NCBI GenBank assembly: GCA_907165275.2 | Contig: OU015651.1 | Location: forward strand, 2,564,501-2,628,500 | Direction of reading: 5' to 3' | Length of the DNA stretch: 64,000 nt | DNA from: Zygaena filipendulae | Lineage: Eukaryota > Arthropoda > Insecta > Lepidoptera > Zygaenidae | Part shown: positions 27,224-38,200 of the stretch, in pieces | Position numbering within the stretch: position 1 is the first letter of the stretch | Layout: every line of letters starts with the position of its first letter | Program-made: the position numbers and the translations under genes | The notes under the pieces: model-generated | What the model saw: only the letters and a program-made list of their open reading frames with translations | Told to the model about the DNA's origin: nothing | The model's database searches: none

Positions 27224-27365
27224 CTTGATAGCTTGTTTTCCAATTACTCTCAGCTCTGCATGGTATGAATCTGTCCATAGCCTCTGGCCGTACCAGAACT
27301 GATGGTTTCTTGCTCACTGGACTGCATTGCTGCATCAAACGTCTCTCATATGATTCACTGAACAT
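27224..27365 (-). CDS. fzr: Fizzy-related (Cdh1-family) APC/C activator, coding exon 1
   Basis: First coding exon (47 codons plus one base) of a Cdh1/fizzy-related protein, the WD40 co-activator that recruits substrates to the anaphase-promoting complex in late mitosis and G1. The start at 27365 sits in a good insect context (AAAATG) and gives MFSESYERRL, like the N terminus of Drosophila Fzr. Residues 31-37 are the C-box (DRFIPCR), which contacts the APC/C, followed by the conserved NWKT. The donor CAAG/GTATGT leaves phase 1, which joins in frame to the exon at 6979-7256. The upstream frame is open for a short way, but the family alignment supports the internal ATG. The 5' UTR is not resolved. 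The paralogue cortex, the lepidopteran wing-pattern locus member of this family, cannot be excluded, because the WD40 repeats that would separate them lie outside the window. Confidence 0.8.
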
Positions 27366-27864
27366 TTTGGACCAGCCCAAGTCTTTTTCACTTGCTGACA
27401 GAATTAGAACTGTCCACAAAAGTCTAAAATATGAAGGTAGTACAGTGGAAGAGTGGGACTAGAATAAATATTTAGGTAGCAGGTAGCTCTTCACACCATC
27501 GTACTTGTTCGGAATGACGTCCGTACCGCTTCGCAGTCGAGGTAATGTAAATAAACACAATTCAGGAGCCTGTACTACGTACTGCACTTCAAGACAGCCA
27601 ACAACCATTTGACATGGTTCATGCAACCATGACAATATGAAGACATTATTCTTAATAAGATCCAATGGGATTTCAAATATTTACACCAGAACACATATCT
27701 TTGATGTTTGGCTACACTTATGTAATAAAATGCACTGTTTACGTTGTGTTTTACAAAAATAACGAAAGAATTATCGATTATAAACTCTGCGGGTAAATAA
27801 ATTTCCAATTCATCAGTGTTGCTATAAAATAAAATTTTCAAAATCAACGGTATAAATAAAATAC

Positions 27865-28369
27865 CTAGGGCGCGTTCCGTGGATTCGCACGAATGCACTC
27901 GAGCGCGCTTGAGCGCGCATCCTACCCGTTCTGTGGCTTGGTTAAATTTTACTCTGACAGCTGTCAGAGCGTAGTTTCACCCGTTCCGTGGCTCAGAGTG
28001 CAGCAACCAAACAACCATCTCCGAAGCAGGTTAATTTTCACTCTGACAGCTATGTATTGTTTAAGAAGTGTCAAAGTTTGCACCAAAAACCGGATTCGTC
28101 GAAAAAGAAATCAATCGGAGTTCTTACGAACAAAGGGCAGGTGTCGTAGTCACAAAAAGTTTATGATTGGATGTAAAATAGTCTTATTCGCACTGTGAGT
28201 TAAGAGAAAACAAATGGCGCCTGAAATTTCAAATGTTTTGAGGTTATAAAAACAACTCGATCTTCTGTGCCTTCTATGTCTAGTTAATTTGTGTGTGCCT
28301 TGGTTGCAACTCAAACGAGTGAAATTTTAACCGAACAACTGCGCCCAAACCCACGGAACGCACACCTAG
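27865..28369. mobile_element. MITE with gcgttccgtgg terminal repeats
   Basis: Left end 'cctagggcgcgttccgtgg', right end 'ccacggaacgcacacctag'; the ends are flanked by TA on both sides. Internal 'gacagctgtcagagcg' palindrome and a second 'cccgttccgtggctcagag' subrepeat at 27979. An open frame across it is not protein-like. It sits 500 bp upstream of the fizzy-related start. Confidence 0.55.
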
Positions 28370-29162
28370 TATCATGATGGGATTTGAGAGTCAATAAATA
28401 GATGGCGCTTCCGTTTGAAACACTAGTACTAGTTTTACTTATCTTTCCAAACCTGTACTTTCTCAGGTGAGTTCCTTTAAAAATTTATTTTTTTTACTGC
28501 AGTTTCTATGATGATCAATAAAAATTATACAATTAATATTGTACGACGTTAGTTTCTTGGGTTTTTGGGGAGAACTTAAGCAGAAAAATATAAGTTTTAA
28601 CTATATAATAATATAATGAATTTGGAAATATTAAAACTACACCTACAAAAACCAAAAAAAAATTATAATAAAAAAAAATATATAATTTATGACTACCAAA
28701 AATTGCAATCCCAAATTGACATACTAAAAAAAAATATAAAAGTAAAAAATGGCGGAAGAAATTAAAATAGATTAATAGATTCATCCTGATTCGTCGCAAG
28801 AATCCGCTCTAATGTACAGCCACAGTACACAATATAGCAACGTATTCTTTGTATTACTGATAATTTGTGTACACTGTTTCGTATTGGCGAAAATGTGGTA
28901 AGAAGCGGATAATTATTCTTGGTATGTTTTTATTCGTGTTGGCTGGCTAGATACAAATGTTTGTTTTTATATATCCGTATACAGAAAGCAGATGCAAGTA
29001 TAAACCGAACCTTTGCCAGTGACTGATTCGCCTCGTATAATCGTATTAAGTGTAACAAGGGCTAAAAGTCTACAAATACAAACTAAAATAAGTTTCATAA
29101 CCAAAAAATCATAATCTCATTTGCTTATCTTAATTCTTAATCTTAATATACATAAATCACGT

Positions 29163-29328
29163 GACACGTTGTTTATCCGCGATGGACTCCTAAACTACTG
29201 AATGGATTTTGATAAAAATTTTTTACCATTTATAATATGGTCCATTTATAAGATAAGATAGTTTTTATCCCGGAATTCCCACGGGAACTCCGGAATTACC
29301 GTGGGTGAAACCGCGGGGGACAGCTAGT
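29163..29328 (-). repeat. GC-core interspersed repeat copy
   Basis: 'cgatggactcctaaactact' tail-proximal part to 'accgcgggggacagctagtt'; the subfamily also seen at 39292-40050. Confidence 0.6.
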
Positions 29329-29451
29329 TTCTTATATAGTTTTTTAAATGTTGACATGCTTGACTACTACTAACCCAGTGTCAAGAGGCTGTATCCATTT
29401 CATAGCGATGTTTATAAATCAAAAACGGTTTAAGGATAAATCGTTGAAACT

Positions 29452-29508
29452 ATGAATAAAAAACTATCGGTTTTTATCAATAAAAAACTATCGGTTTTTT
29501 ATTCATAG
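29452..29508. promoter_or_regulatory. Palindromic double ACTATCGG block upstream of RBM45
   Basis: Two direct copies of 'aataaaaaactatcggtttt' 27 bp apart, enclosed by 'tatgaataaaaaa' and 'ttttttattcata', so the block also folds back. A regulatory role for RBM45 is only inference from position. Confidence 0.25.
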
Positions 29509-29900
29509 GGCACTGCAGGCTGGGAAATGGTGAACTTAATACAAATACAAAATAGCACAAATATAGATAAAGAAAAAGAAGTATCAGCAAAAACTGTAAG
29601 AGATACAAGAGAAATGGCCTTAAATTATCGGGTCGTGCATTATTGTGTTCGAAATTCCGATCCGATCCCCGGCCCATTCATTCATATTTTTTTCATTGCC
29701 ATTTTGTTTGGATTTGTTGTTTGGATTTTGGAGTACCTACTTACCTAGACTACCTAGGTTACCTATTGAATTGAATAAATAGTTTAATTTGTTTGTGACT
29801 TTGGGGTTCTTATTAAACTGAAAGCGTTGTCATAATACCATATATTATAATAAAAGGTGTTAAATGAATTGAATATCTCCAGTTAAATTGAAATACCAAA

Positions 29901-31337
29901 ATGAATAATCGACGCAAGCGTAACGAAGACAGTTCCGAAGATTGGCCAACATACTCTCGACTGTTTATTGTATGTGAGAGAAACTTGAAAGAAGAACAGT
30001 TCAGGGATGCATTCTCCAAATTCGGTGAAATCGAGGATATACGCATTCCTCGTGACCGTAACACGGGTGAACCCAAAGGTGTGGTTTATCTTAAGTTCTC
30101 TAAAACATCAGATGCAGCTTATGCCTTAGAAGAAATGAATCTTAAGACTCTTCCAGACTCGAACCGTCCTTTGAAAGTGATGGTTGCGGCTAACCGTTCG
30201 GAAATACAATCCGATGATGAAGATTCTGAAAAGTACAAACGACTTTTCATTAACGTCGCCAAAACAGAGGATGAAAATTCATTACACGAGACGTTTTCAA
30301 AGTATGGGAACATAGAGATGATAAATATACAAAGAGATAGAAACTCAGGGGAGTCTAAAGGTTTTGCATATGTTAAATACAGGAAGTTCTCTGAGGCAGC
30401 AGTCGCTTTTGAAGAATGTGACAAGAAGTATCGAGCGATATTTGCTTTGCCCAAGGGGCATAAAAACCGTCACCATGAAACTGCTTTTGAATCTAATATT
30501 AATAATTTAGCGATGTCATCAATGAGTAAGACACCACTTATAACTTTGATGAATACAAATCCAGAAGGATACACTCATATCAATTTCATGTGTTCTCCAT
30601 ATCTCAATCAATATCAAGTTAGAAGTTTATTCAATATTGTGCCTGGGATGGTTGAATGTAGATTTTACGTTGATTTGGTTCGCAATCATGGCAAAGGTAC
30701 AGTAAAGTATTCTAATCCTATTTCAGCTTCATACGCTGTCGAGAAATTAAACAATTTCGAATACCCACCAGGCATGAAAGTTTTTGTTAAACCTGATAAC
30801 ACACATTTTGATTCAAACGAAAAATATTTAAGTAACTTACCTAATGCTGTTGGTAATTTAAAGAATGCAATCGCTTCAACTTCTAATTCCTCTGCACCAG
30901 ATTTAGCTCAGTTAGCTGAGGCTATAGCTGAAGCGTCAAAGTTAATTAAATTTGCTACTACAGGTATATCAGATGAAAATATTCCTGATGCTTCCGATTT
31001 CAATTATTGTAGTGTAAAACTTCCTAATCCAAAGCCTTTGGCTGACATTGACAGTAAGGTTGCTAAGCGTTGTTTTTTGGTATGTAAGCCTCACCCTCCG
31101 CCCTTGACTGTATTACGTGATGTGTTTTGCCGCTTTGGTGATCTAATTAATGTTTACACATTGCCCAATAAGACTGTAGGTTACGTGCGTTATGCATCAG
31201 TTCAAGCAGCTGAGGATGCCATCAAAACTTTACATGGAAGTGAGATATGTGGGGTGCGGATCAAAGTAATGGAAGCAGAAGAGAAACCTGACGATACAGA
31301 CGAGGCCTCTAGTAAAAGAGCAAAGTATGGTTATTAA
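29901..31337 (+). CDS. RBM45: RNA-binding protein 45 (four RRM domains)
   Basis: A 478-residue protein, nearly the length of human RBM45 (476). RRM1 is at about 20-97 (LFIVCERN; RNP1 KGVVYLKF), RRM2 at 113-185 (RLFINVAK; RNP1 KGFAYVKY), RRM3 at about 224-299 (RNP1 KGTVKYSN) and RRM4 at 390-460 (RCFLVCKP; VGYVRYAS). A Ser/Ala-rich linker (325-380) separates RRM3 from RRM4, and a basic SKRAKYGY tail ends the protein. RBM45 is a mainly nuclear RNA-binding protein of neurons and other cells in animals; molecular targets here are unknown. The start has context CAAAATG and is the first ATG before RRM1. The whole CDS is one exon, whereas vertebrate RBM45 has many introns. Its 3' end converges on the SMYD3-like gene. 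Confidence 0.92.
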   Translation: MNNRRKRNEDSSEDWPTYSRLFIVCERNLKEEQFRDAFSKFGEIEDIRIPRDRNTGEPKGVVYLKFSKTSDAAYALEEMNLKTLPDSNRPLKVMVAANRSEIQSDDEDSEKYKRLFINVAKTEDENSLHETFSKYGNIEMINIQRDRNSGESKGFAYVKYRKFSEAAVAFEECDKKYRAIFALPKGHKNRHHETAFESNINNLAMSSMSKTPLITLMNTNPEGYTHINFMCSPYLNQYQVRSLFNIVPGMVECRFYVDLVRNHGKGTVKYSNPISASYAVEKLNNFEYPPGMKVFVKPDNTHFDSNEKYLSNLPNAVGNLKNAIASTSNSSAPDLAQLAEAIAEASKLIKFATTGISDENIPDASDFNYCSVKLPNPKPLADIDSKVAKRCFLVCKPHPPPLTVLRDVFCRFGDLINVYTLPNKTVGYVRYASVQAAEDAIKTLHGSEICGVRIKVMEAEEKPDDTDEASSKRAKYGY

Positions 31338-31457
31338 CTGTCCATAAGACCGACGAACAGACTTGGAGGAGACATGGATGATGACCATTTTTAGGGATTA
31401 CTTACATTATTCACATACTTAGTACCACTCATTTGACTGTTTTGTTAAGTACACTCA

Positions 31458-31463
31458 AATAAA
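31458..31463 (+). terminator. Poly(A) signal of RBM45
   Basis: AATAAA 120 bp after the RBM45 stop codon, followed by a T-rich stretch (tcttttcc). Confidence 0.6.
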
Positions 31464-31816
31464 ATCTTTTCCTTTACAACTGACAATATTACTTACACAC
31501 CTTACATTCCTATTACCTTCACTATCAGTCCATAACAAACAAAGGACTTTCTATGACATGAAATATGCAAATCAATTTGGTTAAAAAGATGGGATTTATA
31601 GTTACTAAAAACAATTTTATTGCAATAAAATGACACAGCCCATTAGATTAAAAAAAAACTTAATTGACAATGAATGAGTAATAGAATTTATATTTAAAAC
31701 TATGTAAAGATTTTAGTATAGACTAGCTACATTTTCACTAATCGTGGGAATATACATAATGAAAAATGTTTCTTTTACCAATTTACAAAAAAGTGAAATT
31801 GTAAAATGATGCAATT

Positions 31817-32115
31817 GGCTACTTGACAATTATTTTTTTAGTCCGTCGTGTAGATTAGTAAAAAATATTGAACACGTATTTTTTCTTATTTTACGTAATC
31901 AAATAATAACGGCGATATATTGAGAAATCTTGCGTGACGTCACAACCCGGTGCAGGTTGTATGGGGCTTATAATGAATATTGACGTCACGAGCCCCCCAC
32001 CCTAAACTTTAATGCGCTTTATCATGTTTATTTTCATTAATTTGAAAAAGCAAAAAATACGAGTCTATTATTTTTTCATTTTCTAACTGACGGAATAATT
32101 AGAATTTTGATTTTC
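31817..32115. mobile_element. MITE family copy 2 (agtccgtc ends) between RBM45 and SMYD3-like
   Basis: 'ttagtccgtcgtgtagatta' at the left, 'ctgacggaataattagaatt' at the right. It carries two GACGTCAC sites on opposite sides of the centre ('gcgtgacgtcacaac' and 'ttgacgtcacgag'). It occupies most of the short convergent intergenic region. Confidence 0.6.
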
Positions 32116-32200
32116 ATACCCTGGAGAATACCCAATTGCCATGTTACAAACAAAATTGGCTTCTACTGATATTTAAAAATATGTATATACACTATACACT

Positions 32201-35200
32201 TCATGTAGATTCAACCATCGCCTGCCTAAGAAGAGACATCAGATGTTCCCTGTATAATGGATGCTTATCACCATGAGTTATTTTCAAAATTTTCTCTGCA
32301 CTTTTCAGTTGATCCAATGCTTTGCCCATTTCCATTTTGTAAATAAGAATCTTCCCATATTTAAGATGTAATATCCCAAGTAAAGGATGTCTCTCGCCAT
32401 AGTAAAATCTGCAGACAAAATTAATAAAGGTAACTTTTTTAGTATTGACACAATGAGAATCGGTTGATCGAAATATTTCATTCTATTATACTATTATCTC
32501 TACTTTTAGCATCATTCCAATTATGTTCTCCCCTTGATGGGACCATAAAACAATGATGAAACAATAGAGAAGCAAAACTATTTTCAGTATTATCTTTTCC
32601 AACATTACACAACAGTGTAATTTAGTAAGAGGCTTCGAACCTCTGAGATAACTTTGCCATAACAAGGTTGTTTCAGATTTATATCATGGTGATAGTAATA
32701 ATGTTAAAAATGTAATTATGACAACACTGCTAGACCGATCTACCCATAGCACCTACATTATTTAGCATGACAACCATGTTCAATTAATTTTTCGATTTCT
32801 TACCTAAAGCACGGAATGAGGCTTTCTGCATAAACGCAAGCCTTGTCCCATAATTGCACCAGTATGAGCGCATCGAACGCATGGTCCAGCGTTTGCGCAT
32901 GCATCACGTTTAGTGGATGCAACACGCCTTCTTGCTTCTCCAAACAATATTTGCATACATCCACATCTGATAAGACAATGTCAAGAAATAATACAATGCA
33001 AGCATTACCTCCACTGATAATAATTGATAAAATGCCTCATTTGATACTTAAAAAATCTAAAGGCCCTTAAGTGACTTCCTATATAAAAAAAATATTATTA
33101 TATTTTAAGCCATTTAAAAGAAATAAAATAAGGTAAATACTGTTTTTTGCAGATATATTACAACAGCATAGCACGTAGTGTGCGTAAATATTAGTTCTAT
33201 TCCCTTTTTAAACGTCCCAAGCGAAAAATTGATCCAAAACTTGACTCTAATCAGAAAGATTGTACAGCTATCCACAAGAGTTTGAAAGAATCCCTGATGA
33301 CTAGGATACGTAAACGCGAATTTTATTCGTATCAAACTCAATATTTCTCCAAAAGCAAGTTAGCAAGCCTAATGATATAGAAGTGTTTGTCTACCAACAC
33401 CTGTAATTGTGCCATCGAACTTTCGCCCAAAAAGCATGGCGGTGACTGTGGCTGTAACAGTGTTATAGTACCTATAAGTGCGGGAAGTTGACTAAATTAC
33501 ACGGTATAAAAGACGGTACGTCATCGAGTGTTCAAAAACAAAAATACCTATACATTTTAGAACAGTACCACAAAAAATATTCAAAAATAAAAATGTAGGT
33601 AATGTGTTTGAAAAAATAACATAAGTGTTTACTTTTCAACTTTTTCATGTATAAGAAACCATCAGGAGGAATTATCTTTATGTGAATTTCATCCGTAACT
33701 GCGCAATTTCTTGCTCGAGCCAGACCACAATACATAAACAATGTAAATACATAGATAGATATCAAACTTTTTAGATAAAAATAATTGAAAAAGAAAATTA
33801 AGTGCAAGGATAAAGTAAAGGATACATGCGACAGACGCACCCTCCATATCCCGCAAGTGCAGCTCTGTAAACTCCATTGTTTTAACGAACACTTCGACAT
33901 GTTTCTCAGTGTATTTCGTACCGCACTTGTCACAACGAATCACTTCGCCGCTCTCCGACGACGGACCGTGCGTATTTTCTGTCTCTTTTACACCGCCGTT
34001 ACTTGTAGGTCCTTCGTTTTCCGTCTCACCTCCATCATTGGTATTAATTACTATTTTGCAGTTCTCTTTCCATGGAATGTTAACGGCACTGTCGCATTTT
34101 GGATTGAGACATTTCGCGGCGTGAACCAAACTCTGTTGTGTTTCATCTGCAAATGTAAAATGAAACTATTGTAGTATGAGGAAGGGGGTTTATCTTCTAT
34201 TTAATATATAGTTATACAATCCATAGAATAGTACACAATTACTGACACGCAACGCACAGTCAAAACCGCTGGGTGTAGAAAGCTTTCTTTTTTTATTGTA
34301 TTTACATAAAGCTATCTCAGGGGTGGAATTTTCGTAAACACAATATGTTTACGAAAATTCAACCGTGAAACCGCAGTGAACAAACAGCTGGTACATAATG
34401 ACAGTGCTTCTTGAAACAAAAATGCTCTTAGAAATATCATGCGCATAACAAACGCATCTCAACAAACAGACTTTGACCCAATGGATACTGCACGCGCCAC
34501 ACCAAAGCGTATATTATTATAACCTTTTTTTTATGTCATAGGGGGCAAACGGGCAAGTGGTACACCTGATGGTAAGTGATTACCGCCGCCCATGGACATC
34601 TGCAACACCAGAAGGCATGCAGGTGCGTTGCCGACCTGGAATGGGGATGGGACTTCTGGAATGGGGAAACTTTGAGCTTAATAATAACTGCTATAATAAT
34701 AATAATCCACTTCACAACAGAGATCTATTTGATCCCACACTAAGCTATGAGCTTGTGTCGAGGAAACCAAGCGAACGTGGTATATACCTATTACATAGAA
34801 TTACATATAAATATATACTATAACTAGCTGACTCCCGCAGTTTCACCCGCGGTAATTTCGGAGTTCTCGCGGGAACTTTATTTGACAAAACACATGAAGA
34901 ATTACAGAAGTATGAGAAGTGAAAGAATTTTCAAAATTGGTTCAGTAGATCCAGAGATAGCTTTCCCCCGTGGTTTTACCCGCGGGAAATTCGGAGTTCC
35001 GCAGGGATTCCGAAATAAAAAGTATCCTATGACACTCAGGGTCACTAGCTTTCTATAAGTGAAAGAATTTTCAAAATCGGTTTAGTAGATCCAGCGATTA
35101 CCCCCTACAACGTCACAAACTCACAAACTTTTGCTCTTTATAATATTATATTATAATTATGTTTATCGTGCGTAACTAGCTAAGTTAGTGCTATGATTTA

Positions 35201-38200
35201 CAAATTATAATAATATGATGTGCGAAATCCACTGGGTAGTTTAAGACAACGAATTAACGAATCGTCCGATCGGAGCTCAATGAGTCCCGAGCCAGTCACT
35301 AAAAACACTAGGCTCAACCGTACACGCACGGTTTTTGGGTCCGGTTCCCCGATTAAGTTACCAGCTTACGCACCCGAAAGCTATTCTATCGTTGTATAGA
35401 ACTGACTTAGCCTTCGGCTGTTCGTCAAATTCCTCGTGCCTGCACTACATTATCGCCGATGATCGTTGACACGATGAGGACACCTCAACGCGATCGCAGG
35501 CGATTCCCTTTGATGCGTGCCCATAGACGATGATCGGCGAGTACAGTCGAGTATGCCGTCTACACTATCGTGCTCGCGCATAATCGTCTGAACTCTGCGA
35601 TAATGTAGTGGGGGCATCATATTCGTTGCATTCTTCTCGGGACTTACTGAGTGAGTGCGTGACTCGTCTTTTTGGAAGTGAAATGTCTTTGGGCGAGATA
35701 GAAAAAAACAACTCCTTTTGTTTACGCGTTACACATTCATACTGGAGCTGGCGCGTACAGTCATCACCAAAAATATAATATCAACAGTTTTGTCAGTCGT
35801 CATTAAACTTTATTAATATTGCATTAAGATGCAACAATCAAATTAATTATCAAAGGTGGTTACTTATTTTCCGAGGCTGACTGTACACGTTGATACACAC
35901 AACGGTTTTTTCTTAATCGATGATAATATACGGGATGTAAACGTTAGTATAGGTAAGGCACATCTAAAGCATTTACCCATGCACCTGTCACACTGGCACA
36001 AGAAGTAATAGTTCTGAAGCAGCTCTGTCTGTCGCTCATACGGCGTCTTCATCAGGTCTATGTAAGAAATCCTTATCTGGGAAAAAGAGAAGAAACGTTA
36101 AGTAAACGCGCGATGAAATAAAACGAAAAAAAAATTGGAATCTGTGCTTAGTTCACCCAGGTGCACAAAGTCTACTGTGTACTTAATGCACCCAGGTGAT
36201 TTACTCCAGGTGAATTAAGTCTACCGAGGGGCTTCTTACCAGCTGAAGAATTTTTAGAATGTGTTCAGTAGTTTCAGAGATTATCCTCCATACCTATTGA
36301 AACATAACATTCCACTTTATAAGACTTACTAGCTGTGCCCCGCGGTTTCACCCGCGGTAGTTTTGGAGTTCCCGCGGTAATCCCGGGATAAAAAGTAGCC
36401 TATGTCCTTCTCTGTACCCCCGACAACGAGTATGCCAAATTTCATCCAAATCCGTACAGCCGTTTTTGCGTGATTGAGTAACAAACATCTAAACATCCAC
36501 ACTTTCACATTTATAATATTAGTAGGATTAGGATAGCGTGACAAGCATTCTGCGTCAAAAACGAGGCAAGGATACTTTGGATACGTTTTGTTTTTTGTCT
36601 AGAAAGTTTACTTTGATTTGCTTTTGTTTTTGGCTTCAATCAGAATAGGCTATTTGACTAATATTTTTTTTTTACTCCGTCTTATAGATTAATAAAAAAT
36701 ATTGGACACGTATTTTTTCTTTTTTTACGTAATCAAAAAATAACAGTGATACATCGAGTTGAAATTTCGCGTGACGTCACTAACTAGTGCAGTTTGTATG
36801 GCGGCTTGTAGTGGTAAGTGACGTCACGAGCCCCCACCCTAAACTTTAATGCGCTTTATCTCTGTGTATTTTCATTTATTTGAAAAATAAAAAAATACGT
36901 GTCTAATGATTTTTAATTTTCTAAAAGACGGACTAATTAAAATTTTGATTTTCAATAGTTGTCAACATCCCTATTCAATACACTCATCATGTAGGTATGT
37001 AGGTATGTCACAAACTGCATACCCGATCCCATTCTAAGCAGGGCAAGTCTTTAGTGGCTCGTATGTAGATGGTCTTCCCGACGAACGTGGCCACCGCGTT
37101 CGGCTCGCAACTGTGGTCCACTATCGACGAGGCCAGGTACACGCCGGTGCCGATCGAGTTCATGTCCATATCTAGAATCGTGAAGCTGTTTATCACCATC
37201 TGCAATACGTAACGTGAACATTTCAGCTTGTTTATTAAGGCCCTTATAGAGAAGAAACTAATGCAATCTAATATAAAATGTTTTGTCCTAATGACTGCTG
37301 TATCAACTCACAGCCTAAACCGCTGATCGTAGAGACTTGAAACTCGGAGGGTGTGTTCTTTGTATGACGTAGGCATCCGATAAGAAAGGATTTTTGAAAA
37401 TTCAACCCCTAAGAAGATGAAAAGAGATTGCAAAGTTTGTATGAAACAGTTCCGCGGGAACTCCGAAATTACCGCGGGTGAAACCGCGGGGCACAGCTAG
37501 TCTGCTATAAAAGGAACATTTGTCTTCTAAAGGTAGAGGTTCGCGCCGCGACGGAGACAAGCGACCGAGACAGGAGACCGAGGCCGGAGACCGCAACAAG
37601 TGTCTCAATCTCCAAATCATCAAATCTTCGTCTTCTTCTTCCTCCAATATAAGTTCTACTACTTGGTTTTCCACCATGACACATAAAACACAACTGACTC
37701 CATTGACAGACTCTCCGATACTGTCGTCTGGACGCGAAGAGTCGCGGTCTCCGTGGTCTCGACCTCGACCTACAGTACATGCAGAAGAGACCGAGCACTT
37801 GTGGCGGTCTCCGGTATCGGTCTCCTGTCTCGGTCGCTTGTCTCTGGCACAGCACTAAACTCTACCTTTAGGTAGGCACTCTAGTAACAAAGCATATACC
37901 GTCATTGGTAGTGATATCATATTAGATATTATAAAAGAATATCTAGTACTTATTATATGTATGTACTATGTACCTATATATTTTTTGTCCCCGCCTCCTA
38001 TGTAATAAGAGCTTATCTCCGGTTGGTGATATTGTGAGACTTTGGGTAAACCTCAATGGAGTTCATTGAATGGGGTTTGCTCAAATCGAAAAACCGAGGT
38101 TATATGTATATCAATTTTTTTTTTTCAATATTGAGTAACGGAATTTAAAAGGAGGAAGATAACTTGCTCACCCTTCCGTAGAGACCCATGAGTTCAACTG

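Larger units (their letters stand above)
27366..29900. other. Divergent intergenic region between fzr and RBM45
   Basis: Holds the unresolved 5' UTR and promoter of the fizzy-related gene (leftward) and of RBM45 (rightward), a roughly 505-bp MITE (27865-28369), a GC-core repeat (29163-29328) and a palindromic pair of ACTATCGG motifs (29452-29508) about 400 bp upstream of RBM45. No other gene seen. Confidence 0.5.

Noticed and set aside
29813..30454. Antisense ORFs over RBM45
   Set aside because: Shadows of the four-RRM coding frame.
33689..34174. Plus-strand ORFs over SMYD3-like exon 7 and the minus-strand read-through to 33689
   Set aside because: Antisense shadows, and intron read-through past the donor at 33840.
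37402..37858. Overlapping 91-116 codon ORFs on both strands
   Set aside because: They are produced by the repetitive GC-rich foldback element and the adjacent GC-core repeat fragment.
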